Source: Lunatimonas lonarensis (GTDB taxonomy: Bacteria; Bacteroidota; Bacteroidia; Cytophagales; Cyclobacteriaceae). From it: a DNA stretch of 64,000 bases. The DNA is taken from NCBI RefSeq assembly GCF_000390185.1, contig NZ_AQHR01000110.1, positions 173,108 through 237,107 on the forward strand, written 5' to 3'. Below the pieces are notes generated by a model. It was given only the letters and a program-made list of their open reading frames with translations, did not search any database and was not told the DNA's origin. This document shows, piece by piece, positions 43,689 to 53,505 of this stretch. Numbering within the stretch: position 1 is the stretch's first letter; each line of letters starts with the position of its first letter. The position numbers were made by a program, and so were the translations under genes.

Positions 43689-45431
43689 TTAGCCGATATT
43701 CTTTTTATTCAGTTGATCGATGATATACTCGGAGGTGCGCATGGACAAGGCCAAGATGGTCCAGGTGGGGTTTTTGTCTGCCTGGGAAACAAAGGAACCT
43801 GCATCCACGACAAAAAGGTTTTTGCATTCGTGCGCCTGGGAATATTTATTCAACACCGAAGTCTTGGGATCGTTGCCCATTCGGGAGGTACCTACCTCGT
43901 GGATGATTCTGCCCGGTGCTGCCAGTCCATACTCTGTGTCGGCACCCGGTCTGCTTCCCAGGATTTTGGCTCCCATCGCCGTAAAAATCTCCTCGAAGGT
44001 GTCCTGCATGTGTTTGGCCTGCTTCACTTCATAGTCTGTCCATTTGTAATGGAACCTAAGAACAGGAATGCCAAATTTGTCGACAACGTGTGGGTCGATT
44101 TCGCAGTAGTTGTCGTATTGAGGAACACTTTCACCCCTGCCGGCAATGCCGATGGTGGCGCCGTATACATTTCGGATGTCCCGTTTCAGACCTGCGCCAT
44201 AACCGCCGTTTGGACTTGGATTACCAAACTCATCCTTTATATGCTGCCGCATGCTTTCCATTCCAAAGCCGAAACCATAATTGGGCATGCGCATACCACC
44301 GCCAAATTCCAAGTGGTAGCCCCTAGGGAAGTCCAGTTTTTTGTTGTCGAGCCACCAAGGGGTATATACGTGCATGGAGCCCACGCCGTCTTCGTTGTAC
44401 TTGTCTCTGCCCAACAGCTCGGGCATCAACGCTGACCGGCTCGCACCGGTGGAGTCATGCAGGTACCTGCCAAGGGTTCCGCTGCTGTTTGAGAGTCCGT
44501 TTGGATGGCGGGTAGATTTGGAGTTCATCATGATGCGGGCGGTTTCGCAGGCCGATGCACCCAGTACGACTACCCGTCCTTTGAGCTTGTATTCCTGCAT
44601 ATCGACCTTGCTCACATAGGAAACACCGGTCGCTTCTCCCTGATCGTTGGTGGTCACCTTTCGTACCATGGCATAGGTATACAGGTCTACATGCCCTTTT
44701 TTCATGGCAGGTTTGACAAGTACCGTTCCGGAAGAAAAATCTCCATAGACCTGACAGGCGCGGTTACACTGTGCGCAGAAGAAACAGGCGCCACGCTCGT
44801 TGTTGACCGGGCGGGTTAGTACCGAAATACGGGAAGGAATGACAGGGATATTTATTTTACTTCCCCCCTTCATAAAGGCCAACTCGTGTAGGCGCGGCTT
44901 GGGAGGGGGCAGGAAATAGCCGTCCGGTTCATTTGGGATGCCCTCTTTCGAGCCAAAAACACCTATCAGCTTGTCCACCCGGTCGTAGTAGGGCTTCACA
45001 TCATCGTAGGAAATCGGCCAATCGTCTCCGAGACCGTCAATACTCTTTCGCTTGAAATCATCAGGGCCAAACCGAAGGGAGATGCGTCCCCAGTGGTTGG
45101 TACGTCCTCCTAACATACGGGACCTAAACCAGTCAAATTGAGTGCCGTCTTTTCGGGTATAGGGCTCTCCGTCGATTTCCCAGCCTCCATAGGCTGCATC
45201 AAAATCGCCAAACGCCCGGACGGTGCTGGCACCTCTTCGCGGCGATTCCCAAGGGTAACGCAGTTGGGTACGGTATTCCTCCAAAGCTGGGTCAAAATCA
45301 CTGCCCGCCTCCAAGACGGCCACACTCAATCCTGCTTCGGAAAGTATTTTCGCTGCCATACCTCCTCCGGCACCTGACCCGACGATGATCGCGTCGTAGG
45401 TCTCTGCCGATGATTTGATTTCAAAGCTCAT
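43689..45431 (-). CDS. GMC-family FAD oxidoreductase with cysteine cluster
   Basis: A 580-residue flavoprotein of the glucose-methanol-choline family. The FAD site AIIVGSGAGGGMAAKIL begins at about residue 15; WGRISLRFGPDDF and the C-terminal HEVGTSRMG and NLFVVDAGSFVSQADKNPTWTILAL segments, which carry active-site residues, complete it. Cys216, Cys219, Cys222 and Cys226 (CFFCAQCNRAC) lie close to where bacterial FAD-glucose dehydrogenases hold a [3Fe-4S] cluster, so it may pass electrons to a cytochrome c. No signal peptide or small hitchhiker subunit is present nearby. It is likely a sugar or polyol dehydrogenase; the substrate is inferred only. Confidence 0.9.
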   Translation of the reverse strand: MSFEIKSSAETYDAIIVGSGAGGGMAAKILSEAGLSVAVLEAGSDFDPALEEYRTQLRYPWESPRRGASTVRAFGDFDAAYGGWEIDGEPYTRKDGTQFDWFRSRMLGGRTNHWGRISLRFGPDDFKRKSIDGLGDDWPISYDDVKPYYDRVDKLIGVFGSKEGIPNEPDGYFLPPPKPRLHELAFMKGGSKINIPVIPSRISVLTRPVNNERGACFFCAQCNRACQVYGDFSSGTVLVKPAMKKGHVDLYTYAMVRKVTTNDQGEATGVSYVSKVDMQEYKLKGRVVVLGASACETARIMMNSKSTRHPNGLSNSSGTLGRYLHDSTGASRSALMPELLGRDKYNEDGVGSMHVYTPWWLDNKKLDFPRGYHLEFGGGMRMPNYGFGFGMESMRQHIKDEFGNPSPNGGYGAGLKRDIRNVYGATIGIAGRGESVPQYDNYCEIDPHVVDKFGIPVLRFHYKWTDYEVKQAKHMQDTFEEIFTAMGAKILGSRPGADTEYGLAAPGRIIHEVGTSRMGNDPKTSVLNKYSQAHECKNLFVVDAGSFVSQADKNPTWTILALSMRTSEYIIDQLNKKNIG

Positions 45432-45652
45432 TCCTGATCAACTTATTTGGTCTATTATTAATTTTTTGCCTGCTAAATTTAACAAAGAAAGGTGTATTAA
45501 AATATTTACCTGGGTATTTCGTCAAATAATATTTTAATTTCATTCAAACTTTTGCTAACCTTATACTGTCAACGGCGGAAAAAGGCCACACAAGCTTTCA
45601 TCTCGGGCTCTTTATTTTTGGGAATGGGAGCGAAAGGCATCCAAACTCCCCG

Positions 45653-45660
45653 TAACTTTG
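45653..45660 (+). promoter_or_regulatory. Candidate -7 element before the dehydratase gene
   Basis: TAACTTTG matches TAnnTTTG exactly, 31 bp before the ATG at 45691. No TTG stands at a good distance upstream, so this is tentative. Confidence 0.35.
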
Positions 45661-45690
45661 ACGACGACAATAGAAAATAACCTAACACCT

Positions 45691-47406
45691 ATGGATAATA
45701 ACAACAGAAGAAGTCAGGGCTGGTTTGGTAAAACCGGTAAAGACGGATTGATTTACCGTTCCTGGTTTCAAAAGCAGGGAATCCCAACCCATGAAATGGG
45801 AGGAAAACCCATCATTGGCATCTGTAACACCTGGTCGGAACTGACGCCGTGTAATTCCCATTTTCGGGACTTGGCGGAGTTTGTCAAGAAGGGGATATTA
45901 GAGGCAGGAGGCTTTCCTGTGGAATTTCCCGTAATGTCTTTGGGGGAAACGGTGATGAAGCCTACAGCTATGTTGTTCCGAAACCTGGCCAGCATGGATA
46001 CAGAGGAGTCCATCCGCGCCAACCCCTTGGACGGGGTGGTGTTGCTCTGTGGCTGCGACAAGACGACTCCCGCATTGGTAATGGGAGCTTGCAGCGTGAA
46101 CATACCCACCATTGTCGTGTCCGGAGGGCCGATGCTCACCGGTCGGTACAGAGGAAGTCAGATCAGCACCAGTGATATTTGGCGATTTAGCGAGGCCTCC
46201 CGATCCGGTGCGATGAACCAAGAAGACTTGTACGAGGCAGAGCGAGGACTATGCCGAAGTGACGGACACTGCGGGGTAATGGGCACGGCGTCCACTATGG
46301 CCTGTATGGTTGAATCGTTGGGGCTGACGTTGCCGGGAAACGCAGCCATTCCCGCTCCCGACTCCGGACGAAGGATTTTGGCACACCTGTCCGGTATGGA
46401 GATTGTCAAGATGGTAGAGAAAGATCTGAAACCTACGGACATCCTTACCCGCAAAGCCTTCGAAAACGCCATTATGGTCAACGCGGCCATAGGGGGATCC
46501 ACTAATTTTGTGATTCACCTGCTGGCAATTGCTGGGCGTATCGGAGTTGAGCTTACGCTGGAAGATTTCGACCGTTTTTCGGCAAATATTCCCCTCCTTG
46601 CCAACCTTCAGCCCTCCGGAAAGTATTTCATGGAGGATTTTTATTATGCCGGCGGATTACCACCCATCATCCATCAGCTGAAGGATCATTTGAACAATGA
46701 CAGCATCACCGTGACCGGTTTGCCGATCGGAGACGTAAACGCATCCTTCAAAAACTACAACGAAGAAGTCATCGCCCCACTGGACAAGCCGTTTAACCCT
46801 ACCTCGGGTATAGTGGTTCTGCAGGGGAATCTTTGCGAGACCGGAGCAATCATCAAACCTTCCGCCGCCAGCCCGCACTTGATGAAACATCGTGGTAAGG
46901 CCGTCGTATTTGATGATATAGACGATTATAAGCACAAGATCGATGATCCAGACCTGGACATAGACGAAAATTCCGTGATGATCCTTAAAAACGTAGGCCC
47001 CAGGGGCTATCCGGGAATGCCGGAAGTCGGAAACATGGGACTTCCCCCCAAAGTGCTTGCAAAGGGAATTACGGACATGGTCCGTATTTCCGATGGTAGG
47101 ATGAGCGGTACAGGCTTTGGTACCGTAGTGCTTCACGCCACTCCGGAGGCCGCAGAAGGGGGTAATTTTGCCGTCGTCCAGACAGGAGATATCATTGAAT
47201 TGGACGTGTTGGCGAGAAAACTGAATGTCCTCGTATCTGACGAGGAGTTAAACGCCAGAAAAGAATCTTGGAAAAAGCCGGCGCCTATTACCGACCGTGG
47301 CTACGTGGGACTTTATGTGAGGCACGTAGAGCAGGCCAACTTCGGTGCTGACCTGGACTTTCTAAAAGGAAGCTCCGGGAGTGAGGTTTCGAAAGACTCC
47401 CACTAG
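45691..47406 (+). CDS. IlvD/Edd-family sugar-acid dehydratase
   Basis: A 571-residue Fe-S dehydratase. Cluster-binding cysteines are expected in [14 protein letters not shown] (near residue 50), [17 protein letters not shown] and [15 protein letters not shown]. The pattern and context fit the pentonate/hexonate dehydratases (arabinonate/xylonate/fuconate type) rather than the branched-chain amino acid enzyme, though substrate cannot be fixed. The ATG at 45691 is preferred; a TTG at 45658 lies within the promoter-like element. The next gene is an SDR, a usual partner. Divergent from the GMC gene, which could supply its substrate as an aldonate. Confidence 0.88.
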   Translation: MDNNNRRSQGWFGKTGKDGLIYRSWFQKQGIPTHEMGGKPIIGICNTWSELTPCNSHFRDLAEFVKKGILEAGGFPVEFPVMSLGETVMKPTAMLFRNLASMDTEESIRANPLDGVVLLCGCDKTTPALVMGACSVNIPTIVVSGGPMLTGRYRGSQISTSDIWRFSEASRSGAMNQEDLYEAERGLCRSDGHCGVMGTASTMACMVESLGLTLPGNAAIPAPDSGRRILAHLSGMEIVKMVEKDLKPTDILTRKAFENAIMVNAAIGGSTNFVIHLLAIAGRIGVELTLEDFDRFSANIPLLANLQPSGKYFMEDFYYAGGLPPIIHQLKDHLNNDSITVTGLPIGDVNASFKNYNEEVIAPLDKPFNPTSGIVVLQGNLCETGAIIKPSAASPHLMKHRGKAVVFDDIDDYKHKIDDPDLDIDENSVMILKNVGPRGYPGMPEVGNMGLPPKVLAKGITDMVRISDGRMSGTGFGTVVLHATPEAAEGGNFAVVQTGDIIELDVLARKLNVLVSDEELNARKESWKKPAPITDRGYVGLYVRHVEQANFGADLDFLKGSSGSEVSKDSH

Positions 47407-47463
47407 CCAATTAACAAATTCCCGCTTCATGATGCACGGGAAAGACAAACCAACCAGACTTTC

Positions 47464-48240
47464 ATGAACAATCAACAGCAGGTATCCCCTCCGGTCGCAA
47501 TTGTGACCGGAGCGGGTGTCGGCATAGGTTTGGCAATCGCCCAGGTGTTGGCTCAAAAGGGCTACCGTATCCTGCTAAACGACCTAGACCCGACACTGAC
47601 CCAACAGGCCACCGAACGTATCAATGGATCCTTCCCAGCTTCCTGTGTTGGGCTGTCCGGTGATGCATCTGATCCCAGCTTCATCGAGCAACTTGTGGAG
47701 GCAGCGGTGGAGGTTTTTGGGCAATTGGATGCGGTAATTGCCAATGCAGGAATCACCATTTACGGGGATTTCCTTACCTATAAGCCGTCGGATTTTGAGC
47801 GCGTGCTTCGCCTCAATCTTGGCGGTTCTTTCTTTTTGGCCCAGGCCGGATCCAGGCAAATGATAAAACAGGGGCAGGGAGGATCAATTGTTTTGATGTC
47901 GTCGGTTACCGGGCACCAGGCCCATAAGAACCTCGTTCCCTACGGCATGACCAAGGCAGCTTTGGAAATGCTTGCCAAAGGTCTGGTCGTAGAAGTGTCT
48001 GAGTTTGGCATCAACGTGAATGCCGTTGCACCTGGCGCAACGGTTACCGAGCGCACCCTCGAGCAGGAGGACTTTGTGGGCATCTGGTCCTCGATTACAC
48101 CGATGGGAAGGCCCGCCAGCCCCGAGGATATAGCCCATGCGGTTGCCTTTTTGGTTTCCAAAGAGGCAAGGCATATTACAGGTCAAAGCTTGGTCATCGA
48201 CGGAGGCTGGACCTCGGTAAGCCCCTCTCCCTATAAATAA
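47464..48240 (+). CDS. Short-chain dehydrogenase/reductase (SDR)
   Basis: A 258-residue classical SDR. The NAD(P)-binding glycine motif is VTGAGVGIGLAIAQ, the NAG motif is VIANAGITIYG, and the catalytic S-Y-K set is in VLMSSVTGHQAHKNLVPYGMTKAALE. The C-terminal GQSLVIDGGWTSV is typical. It probably oxidises a sugar to a lactone or reduces a keto-acid in the same pathway as the dehydratase (57-bp gap). Confidence 0.92.
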   Translation: MNNQQQVSPPVAIVTGAGVGIGLAIAQVLAQKGYRILLNDLDPTLTQQATERINGSFPASCVGLSGDASDPSFIEQLVEAAVEVFGQLDAVIANAGITIYGDFLTYKPSDFERVLRLNLGGSFFLAQAGSRQMIKQGQGGSIVLMSSVTGHQAHKNLVPYGMTKAALEMLAKGLVVEVSEFGINVNAVAPGATVTERTLEQEDFVGIWSSITPMGRPASPEDIAHAVAFLVSKEARHITGQSLVIDGGWTSVSPSPYK

Positions 48241-48379
48241 TGCAAGGCAAAACGAATTTGAAAACATCGAAGAAATTGTCGCCAGTGGCGAAAATGGTTC
48301 GAAAAATGTGTGTAGATGTATGAATTTATCACTGAATTAACCGCTTTTTGATAAATTCTCGGCCTATTCCAGCATAGAA

Positions 48380-48414
48380 CAGGATAGTTGGACAAACCAG
48401 ATGATTTATATTTG
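48380..48414 (+). promoter_or_regulatory. Candidate promoter of the rhamnose operon with CAGGATAGT motif
   Basis: CAGGATAGT (48380-48388) overlaps the TTG (48388-48390) that would act as the -33 element; TATATTTG (48407-48414) is an exact TAnnTTTG match. The spacing of 27 bp from motif to -7 box equals that before the DUF4432 gene. Confidence 0.5.
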
Positions 48415-48459
48415 CGTACTTCCAAAAGATGTATTTTAACAACTAAAGAATAAAACAGT

Positions 48460-50568
48460 ATGTCAGTTTCAGAAAAGAGCTTTAAACACGTAAATTACCT
48501 TTGGGACAAAGAAAAGGAAAAGGAACTGGGAGATGATCAGGTAGCACTGTTACTTTATCGCTCCAATATTTTGGGTTCAGACCTGAGGATTACCAATTAT
48601 GGTGGGGGCAACACCAGTTGCAAAACCATGGAGATAGATCCGCTAACGAAGGAAAAGACCGAGGTGATGTGGATAAAAGGCTCTGGAGGCGATATTGGTA
48701 CGCTGAAGCGCAGTGGGCTTGCGGGCTTGTACCAAGAGAAACTTCATTCACTGAAAAACGTGTACAGAGGCCTGGAGTTTGAAGATGAGATGGTAGGATT
48801 ATTTAACCATTGTATATACGACCTCGACTCAAAGGCGCCCTCTATCGATACACCACTCCACGCTTTTTTGCCGTTTAAGCATATCGATCACTTACATCCG
48901 GATGCCGCCATTGCCATTGCCGCTTCCAAAGATGGCGAAAAAATAACCCAAGAGTTATTTGAGGGTCAGATTGCTTGGGTGCCTTGGCAACGTCCTGGGT
49001 TTGACATTGCGTTAAAGCTGGAAAAAGCCGTACAGGATAACCCGGGTATCCGGGGCATCATGTTGGGTGGTCACGGTTTGTTTACCTGGGGTGATACGGC
49101 CTACGAATGCTATATCAACAGCCTTGAGGTTATCGAAAAAGCTTCCCAATACCTAGAGGATAACTATGGAAAATCCCGCCCTGTGTTTGGTGGTCAGCGG
49201 GTGCAATCGCTTGAAGCGGATCAGCGCCAGGATCAGGCAGCGAAGATCGCTCCTATTTTGCGTGGGTTGGCTTCCAGTTACAACCGAATGGTGGGCACCT
49301 TTACCGACGACGCCCGTGTGCTGGAGTTTATCAACAGCCATGACCTGGACAAGCTGGCTCCTCTTGGGACAAGCTGTCCGGATCACTTCCTTAGAACAAA
49401 GATTCGGCCGCTGGTACTCGATATCCCCGCAGATTATGATTTGAGCGACGGTGCTGCGCTGAAGGAAAAGCTGGAAGTGGAGTTCCAAAAATACCGTGAG
49501 TACTATGTCAATTATTATGAAGACCACAAGCATCCCAATAGTCCAGGGGTACGTGACTCCAATCCGGTTATTATTCTATGGCCGGGCATAGGTATGTTCT
49601 CTTATGCGAAAGATAAGCAAACCTCGCGGGTAGCCAGCGAGTTTTACATCAACGCCATCAATGTGATGAAAGGTGCCGAGGCAATCTCCGAGTATGTGGC
49701 TCTGCCTCTTCAGGAAGCCTTTGACATCGAATATTGGTTGTTGGAGGAGGCAAAGCTACAGCGTATGCCTAAAGAAAAACCACTTTCCAGAAAGATTGCG
49801 TTCGTCACGGGAGGTGCAGGTGGCATAGGAAAAGCCATCGCCGACCGGTTGGCTGCCGAAGGTGCATGCGTCTTTATCACTGATATCAACAAGGACAACC
49901 TGGACGCCGCGGTCGCGACGTACAACAGAGATACCGGAGCAGGTACGCTTATGGATGTCACCAGCATGGCTGACATAGAAAGAGCGTTGAAAGAAACCAT
50001 TTTGAAATTTGGCGGTGTAGATGTCGTAGTAAACTGTGCCGGACTTGCTATTTCCAAGCCCATCGATCAAACTTCAGAGAAAGAGTGGGACTTGTTGCAG
50101 GACGTGTTGGTAAAGGGGCAGTTTGCAGTTTCCAAAGCAGCAGTGGCCATCCTACGTGCCCAGAACAAGGGAGGAGATATCATCAATATTGCGAGCAAGA
50201 ACGCCTTGGTTTCCGGGCCAAACAACGTAGGATACGGTACAGCCAAGGCAGCACAGGTACATATGAGCCGTCTGTTGGCTGCCGAACTGGGGCCGGATAA
50301 AATCCGTGTTAACGTGGTAAATCCGGATGCGGTCATTGAGGGCAGTAAGATATGGGAAGGCGCTTGGGCCGCAGGACGGGCAAAGGCGTATGGTATTAGT
50401 ATCGAGGAACTTCCGGCGTTTTATGCGAAGCGAACCATCATGAACGAAATCATCAGCACGGCTGACATAGCTTCTGCGGTATTTGCTTTCGTAGGTGGAG
50501 ACCTCAGCAAGAGTACAGGTAATATATTAAACGTGGACGGTGGAGTAGCTGCTGCTTTTGTAAGATAA
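48460..50568 (+). CDS. Bifunctional rhamnulose-1-phosphate aldolase/lactaldehyde-type dehydrogenase
   Basis: A 702-residue fusion. The N-terminal part (about 1-435) is a class II aldolase (NYGGGNTSCKTMEID, MWIKGSGGDIG, HCIYDLDSKAPSIDTPLHAF, IMLGGHGLFTWG), expected to split rhamnulose 1-phosphate into dihydroxyacetone phosphate and L-lactaldehyde. The C-terminal part (about 440-702) is an SDR (AFVTGGAGGIGKAIADRLA; DVVVNCAGLAIS; NIASKNALVSGPNNVGYGTAKAAQ), expected to oxidise lactaldehyde. This fusion is known in many bacteria outside the enterics. The isomerase starts 10 bp downstream. Confidence 0.92.
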   Translation: MSVSEKSFKHVNYLWDKEKEKELGDDQVALLLYRSNILGSDLRITNYGGGNTSCKTMEIDPLTKEKTEVMWIKGSGGDIGTLKRSGLAGLYQEKLHSLKNVYRGLEFEDEMVGLFNHCIYDLDSKAPSIDTPLHAFLPFKHIDHLHPDAAIAIAASKDGEKITQELFEGQIAWVPWQRPGFDIALKLEKAVQDNPGIRGIMLGGHGLFTWGDTAYECYINSLEVIEKASQYLEDNYGKSRPVFGGQRVQSLEADQRQDQAAKIAPILRGLASSYNRMVGTFTDDARVLEFINSHDLDKLAPLGTSCPDHFLRTKIRPLVLDIPADYDLSDGAALKEKLEVEFQKYREYYVNYYEDHKHPNSPGVRDSNPVIILWPGIGMFSYAKDKQTSRVASEFYINAINVMKGAEAISEYVALPLQEAFDIEYWLLEEAKLQRMPKEKPLSRKIAFVTGGAGGIGKAIADRLAAEGACVFITDINKDNLDAAVATYNRDTGAGTLMDVTSMADIERALKETILKFGGVDVVVNCAGLAISKPIDQTSEKEWDLLQDVLVKGQFAVSKAAVAILRAQNKGGDIINIASKNALVSGPNNVGYGTAKAAQVHMSRLLAAELGPDKIRVNVVNPDAVIEGSKIWEGAWAAGRAKAYGISIEELPAFYAKRTIMNEIISTADIASAVFAFVGGDLSKSTGNILNVDGGVAAAFVR

Positions 50569-50578
50569 ACAACGAACT

Positions 50579-51862
50579 ATGCGTATTGATGCAGAATTCA
50601 TCCAGTCGCATAATGGTAAAACTCTCTCGGATCATCGGGAGAGTTTTGCCTATTTAAGCGGAAAGCTGGATAGAAAAGGAGTGGATGTCAGTGGATTTAT
50701 CCAAAAAATCAGTAAATTCCAAATTGCCATTCCCAGCTGGGCCCTTGGGACTGGCGGCACCCGGTTTGGGCGATTTCCCGGTGGGGGTGAGCCCCGATCT
50801 CTGGAGGAAAAGGTGGACGATGTTGGGCTCCTACATGCCCTCAATAGAGCCTCAGGGGCAATCTCATTGCATATTCCTTGGGATATCCCTTCCGACGTGG
50901 ATGCTATTAAGGCTCATGCTGCTTCACACGGACTGGTTTTTGATGCCGTAAATTCCAACACCTTTCAAGACCAACCGGCACAGGCACATTCTTATAAGTT
51001 TGGGTCACTGTGTCATACTTCTCATGCGGTAAGGCAACAGGCGATTGACCACAATTTGGAGGTAATACGCCATGGAGAAGCATTGGGGTCAAAATCCTTG
51101 ACGGTGTGGTTGGCAGACGGTTCCTCCTTTCCCGGACAGATGAATTTCAGAAAGGCCTTACAACGTACCTTGGATTCCCTGAAGGAGATATACGCAGGTA
51201 TGCCGGAGGATTGGAAGTTATTTGTGGAATACAAGCCTTATGAACCGTATTTTTACTCGACGGTTATACAGGATTGGGGTACCTCTCATCTGTTGGCCTC
51301 CGAGCTTGGAGACCGAGCCTTCACCTTGGTGGATTTGGGACATCACCTGCCCAATACCAACATCGAACAGATTGTTGCCACGCTTATGATGCGAGGCAAG
51401 CTGGGAGGCTTCCATTTCAACGATTCCAAATTTGGAGACGATGACCTAACTGTGGGTGCCTTGAAGCCCTATCAGTTGTTTTTGATTTTCAATGAGCTGG
51501 TAGAGGGGATGGAAGACCCTCGAAGTACCAACCCAAGTCCTGCGTGGATGATTGATGCCAGCCACAACCTCAAAGATCCGCTGGAGGATTTGCTCCAGTC
51601 GGTTGAAGCGATTCAGCTAGCTTATGCCCAAGCCCTGCTTATTGATCGCCCGCGCCTAGAAGAGGCCAGGGAGTCCAATGACCCAGCTAAGGCACAGGAA
51701 TTGCTACAGGATGCACACAGGACGGACGTTCGGCCCTTGATAGCCGAGGCCCGACTAAGGGCCGGAGCGGCGATACAGCCCATAGAGGCCTTCCGTGCGC
51801 TCGAAGTGCGAAAGCGATTGATAGAGGAGAGAGGTGCAAAGTCCATCTCTACCGGATTATAA
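50579..51862 (+). CDS. rhaI: L-rhamnose isomerase-type sugar isomerase
   Basis: A 427-residue TIM-barrel isomerase of the RhaI (Stutzeri-like) group. Metal-site segments are FVEYKPYEPYFYSTVIQDWG (Glu), LVDLGHHLPNTNIEQIVA (Asp/His), GGFHFNDSKFGDDDLTVG (His/Asp). It converts L-rhamnose to L-rhamnulose, feeding the kinase encoded next and the aldolase just upstream. Ten base pairs separate it from the aldolase stop, so they form one transcript. A terminator hairpin lies after it, yet the kinase gene is only 72 bp away. Confidence 0.9.
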   Translation: MRIDAEFIQSHNGKTLSDHRESFAYLSGKLDRKGVDVSGFIQKISKFQIAIPSWALGTGGTRFGRFPGGGEPRSLEEKVDDVGLLHALNRASGAISLHIPWDIPSDVDAIKAHAASHGLVFDAVNSNTFQDQPAQAHSYKFGSLCHTSHAVRQQAIDHNLEVIRHGEALGSKSLTVWLADGSSFPGQMNFRKALQRTLDSLKEIYAGMPEDWKLFVEYKPYEPYFYSTVIQDWGTSHLLASELGDRAFTLVDLGHHLPNTNIEQIVATLMMRGKLGGFHFNDSKFGDDDLTVGALKPYQLFLIFNELVEGMEDPRSTNPSPAWMIDASHNLKDPLEDLLQSVEAIQLAYAQALLIDRPRLEEARESNDPAKAQELLQDAHRTDVRPLIAEARLRAGAAIQPIEAFRALEVRKRLIEERGAKSISTGL

Positions 51863-51864
51863 TT

Positions 51865-51909
51865 GGGGAGCCTGATAGGGCACATGTTACTGTCAGGCCC
51901 CTTCATTTT
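51865..51909 (+). terminator. Hairpin between isomerase and kinase genes
   Basis: GGGG(A)GCCTGATA pairs with TGTCAGGCCCC with one bulge and one wobble, followed by TTCATTTT. It may lower rather than stop transcription into the kinase gene. Confidence 0.6.
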
Positions 51910-51934
51910 ACTATTGTCAACCTAAACCAGACCC

Positions 51935-53257
51935 ATGGCTAGACCTGTTATCGCAATATTTGATATAGGCAAAACGAATAAGAAATTCTTCCTATTTGAC
52001 GAAGAACTGAATGAGATAAGCGAAGAGTACATAAAGTTCCCCACGATCGAAGATGAAGATGGAGATGAATGTGATGATTTGGAAAAAATAGCTTCTTGGG
52101 CAAAGGAAAAGGTACGTTTACTTTGTGATAATCCCGATTACGAGCTCAAAGCACTCAACTTCTCCACCTACGGTGCTTCCTTTGTTTCCATTGGCGTAGA
52201 CGGAAAACCGGTGACGCCAATTTATAATTACCTTAAGGAATTTCCAACCGACCTCCATGAGGCATTTTACAATGCGTATCCGGAGGAGGAAATCAACCGG
52301 GTTACGGCATCCCCTACCTTAGGTATGCTCAACTCCGGTCTGCAGCTCTATTGGTTGAAGAGAAAGCGCCCTGCCGTGTTTGACCGTGTTCAGTACTCGC
52401 TGCATTTGCCTCAGTACATTTCCTACTTGTTTACGGGCGAAGCGGTCGCTGAACCTACCTCGATAGGTTGTCATACCAAGATGTGGGATTTTCCCAAGAA
52501 GGATTACCACCGGTGGGTTTACGATGAAGGGATCTCCAAGAAGCTTCCCACGATCGTTCCGACGACTCATTATTTCACCAAAAAAATCTGCGGAAAATCG
52601 GTGAAGGTTGGAGTAGGGATTCATGACAGTTCCTCTGCATTGGCTGCCTACCTGATAAAGACGGAGGAGCCATTTGCCCTGATTTCTACCGGTACCTGGT
52701 CTATCACGCTAAACCCGTACCCGACGGGTGATCTAACCTTTGAGGAGCTTCAGAGTGACTGCTTGAACTTCCTCTCCATTCATGGTACCACGGTAAAGGC
52801 GAGTCGGTTTTTTTTGGGTTACGAACTGGATTATCAGGTGGAAAAGCTAAATGCCCTGTTCAAAAAGCCCTCGAAATATTATAAGGACGTTCCATGTGAC
52901 GAGCGTATGCTTCAGGATATTGTGTTTGAGGAAATTCCTGCGACGTTCTACCCGGAAACCATGGCATTGACGCCCCTTGTCCGGGAGGTGTTTGGGGACA
53001 ACCAATGGAATCCGTCCGAGTACCAGACCTTTGAACAGGCCTACCATCAGGTTATGTGGGGACTGGTGCGCATGCAGGTGGCTTCTTTAAAATTGGCATT
53101 GGGCAGTTCGGACATTAGGAAAGTATATATCGACGGAGGGTTTGTCAACAACAAGCTGTTTATTCGTATGCTGAAGGAATTGTTGCCGTTTTATGACCTG
53201 CAGTTCTCCGATTTTCCGCTGGGATCTGCTTACGGAGCGGCTTTGATGCTGAAATAG
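51935..53257 (+). CDS. FGGY-family carbohydrate kinase (rhamnulokinase-like)
   Basis: A 440-residue FGGY kinase, somewhat short for the family. The N-terminal phosphate-binding part is IAIFDIGKTNKKFFLFD; STYGASFVSIG, VGVGIHDSSSALAAYL (catalytic Asp region), ALISTGTWSITLNP and the C-terminal VYIDGGFVNNKLFIRML are all present. Position after the aldolase and isomerase points to L-rhamnulose as substrate. FGGY members for fuculose look alike, so rhamnulokinase is a context-based call. Confidence 0.87.
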   Translation: MARPVIAIFDIGKTNKKFFLFDEELNEISEEYIKFPTIEDEDGDECDDLEKIASWAKEKVRLLCDNPDYELKALNFSTYGASFVSIGVDGKPVTPIYNYLKEFPTDLHEAFYNAYPEEEINRVTASPTLGMLNSGLQLYWLKRKRPAVFDRVQYSLHLPQYISYLFTGEAVAEPTSIGCHTKMWDFPKKDYHRWVYDEGISKKLPTIVPTTHYFTKKICGKSVKVGVGIHDSSSALAAYLIKTEEPFALISTGTWSITLNPYPTGDLTFEELQSDCLNFLSIHGTTVKASRFFLGYELDYQVEKLNALFKKPSKYYKDVPCDERMLQDIVFEEIPATFYPETMALTPLVREVFGDNQWNPSEYQTFEQAYHQVMWGLVRMQVASLKLALGSSDIRKVYIDGGFVNNKLFIRMLKELLPFYDLQFSDFPLGSAYGAALMLK

Positions 53258-53362
53258 CCTTTGTGTGCTCGGTTCTATTGAGCTCATATTGCGCATGTCT
53301 TCCCGACCGATGTAGCAAGCCTGCCAAGACCATGGTACACGATAGTTGTTCAGTAAGGCTAA

Positions 53363-53505
53363 AACTATAAACACATGAAATCGAGCACGACGCAAACGAC
53401 ACACGGAGGGACGCCCCGATAGCTATCGGGGAATACGTGCGAGATTCCATCCCGATAAACCGGGACAAGTTGTGACCTTTGAAAAACAATTATAGACACA
53501 TGAAA
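53363..53505 (+). repeat. Dispersed repeat copy C, overlapping the esterase start
   Basis: A 143-bp copy. The left end is AACTATAAACACATGAAA and the right end AATTATAGACACATGAAA. It holds a perfect 18-bp palindrome CCCCGATAGCTATCGGGG (53414-53431) and the TCCCG/CGGGA hairpin (53450-53465). The right-end ATG at 53500 starts the downstream gene. The left-end ATG opens a frame of 15 codons ending in TAG. Confidence 0.87.

Noticed and set aside
20973..53505. Dispersed repeats as insertion sequences or CRISPR
   Set aside because: They carry no transposase, the copies are 16 kb apart, and there is no repeat-spacer pattern.
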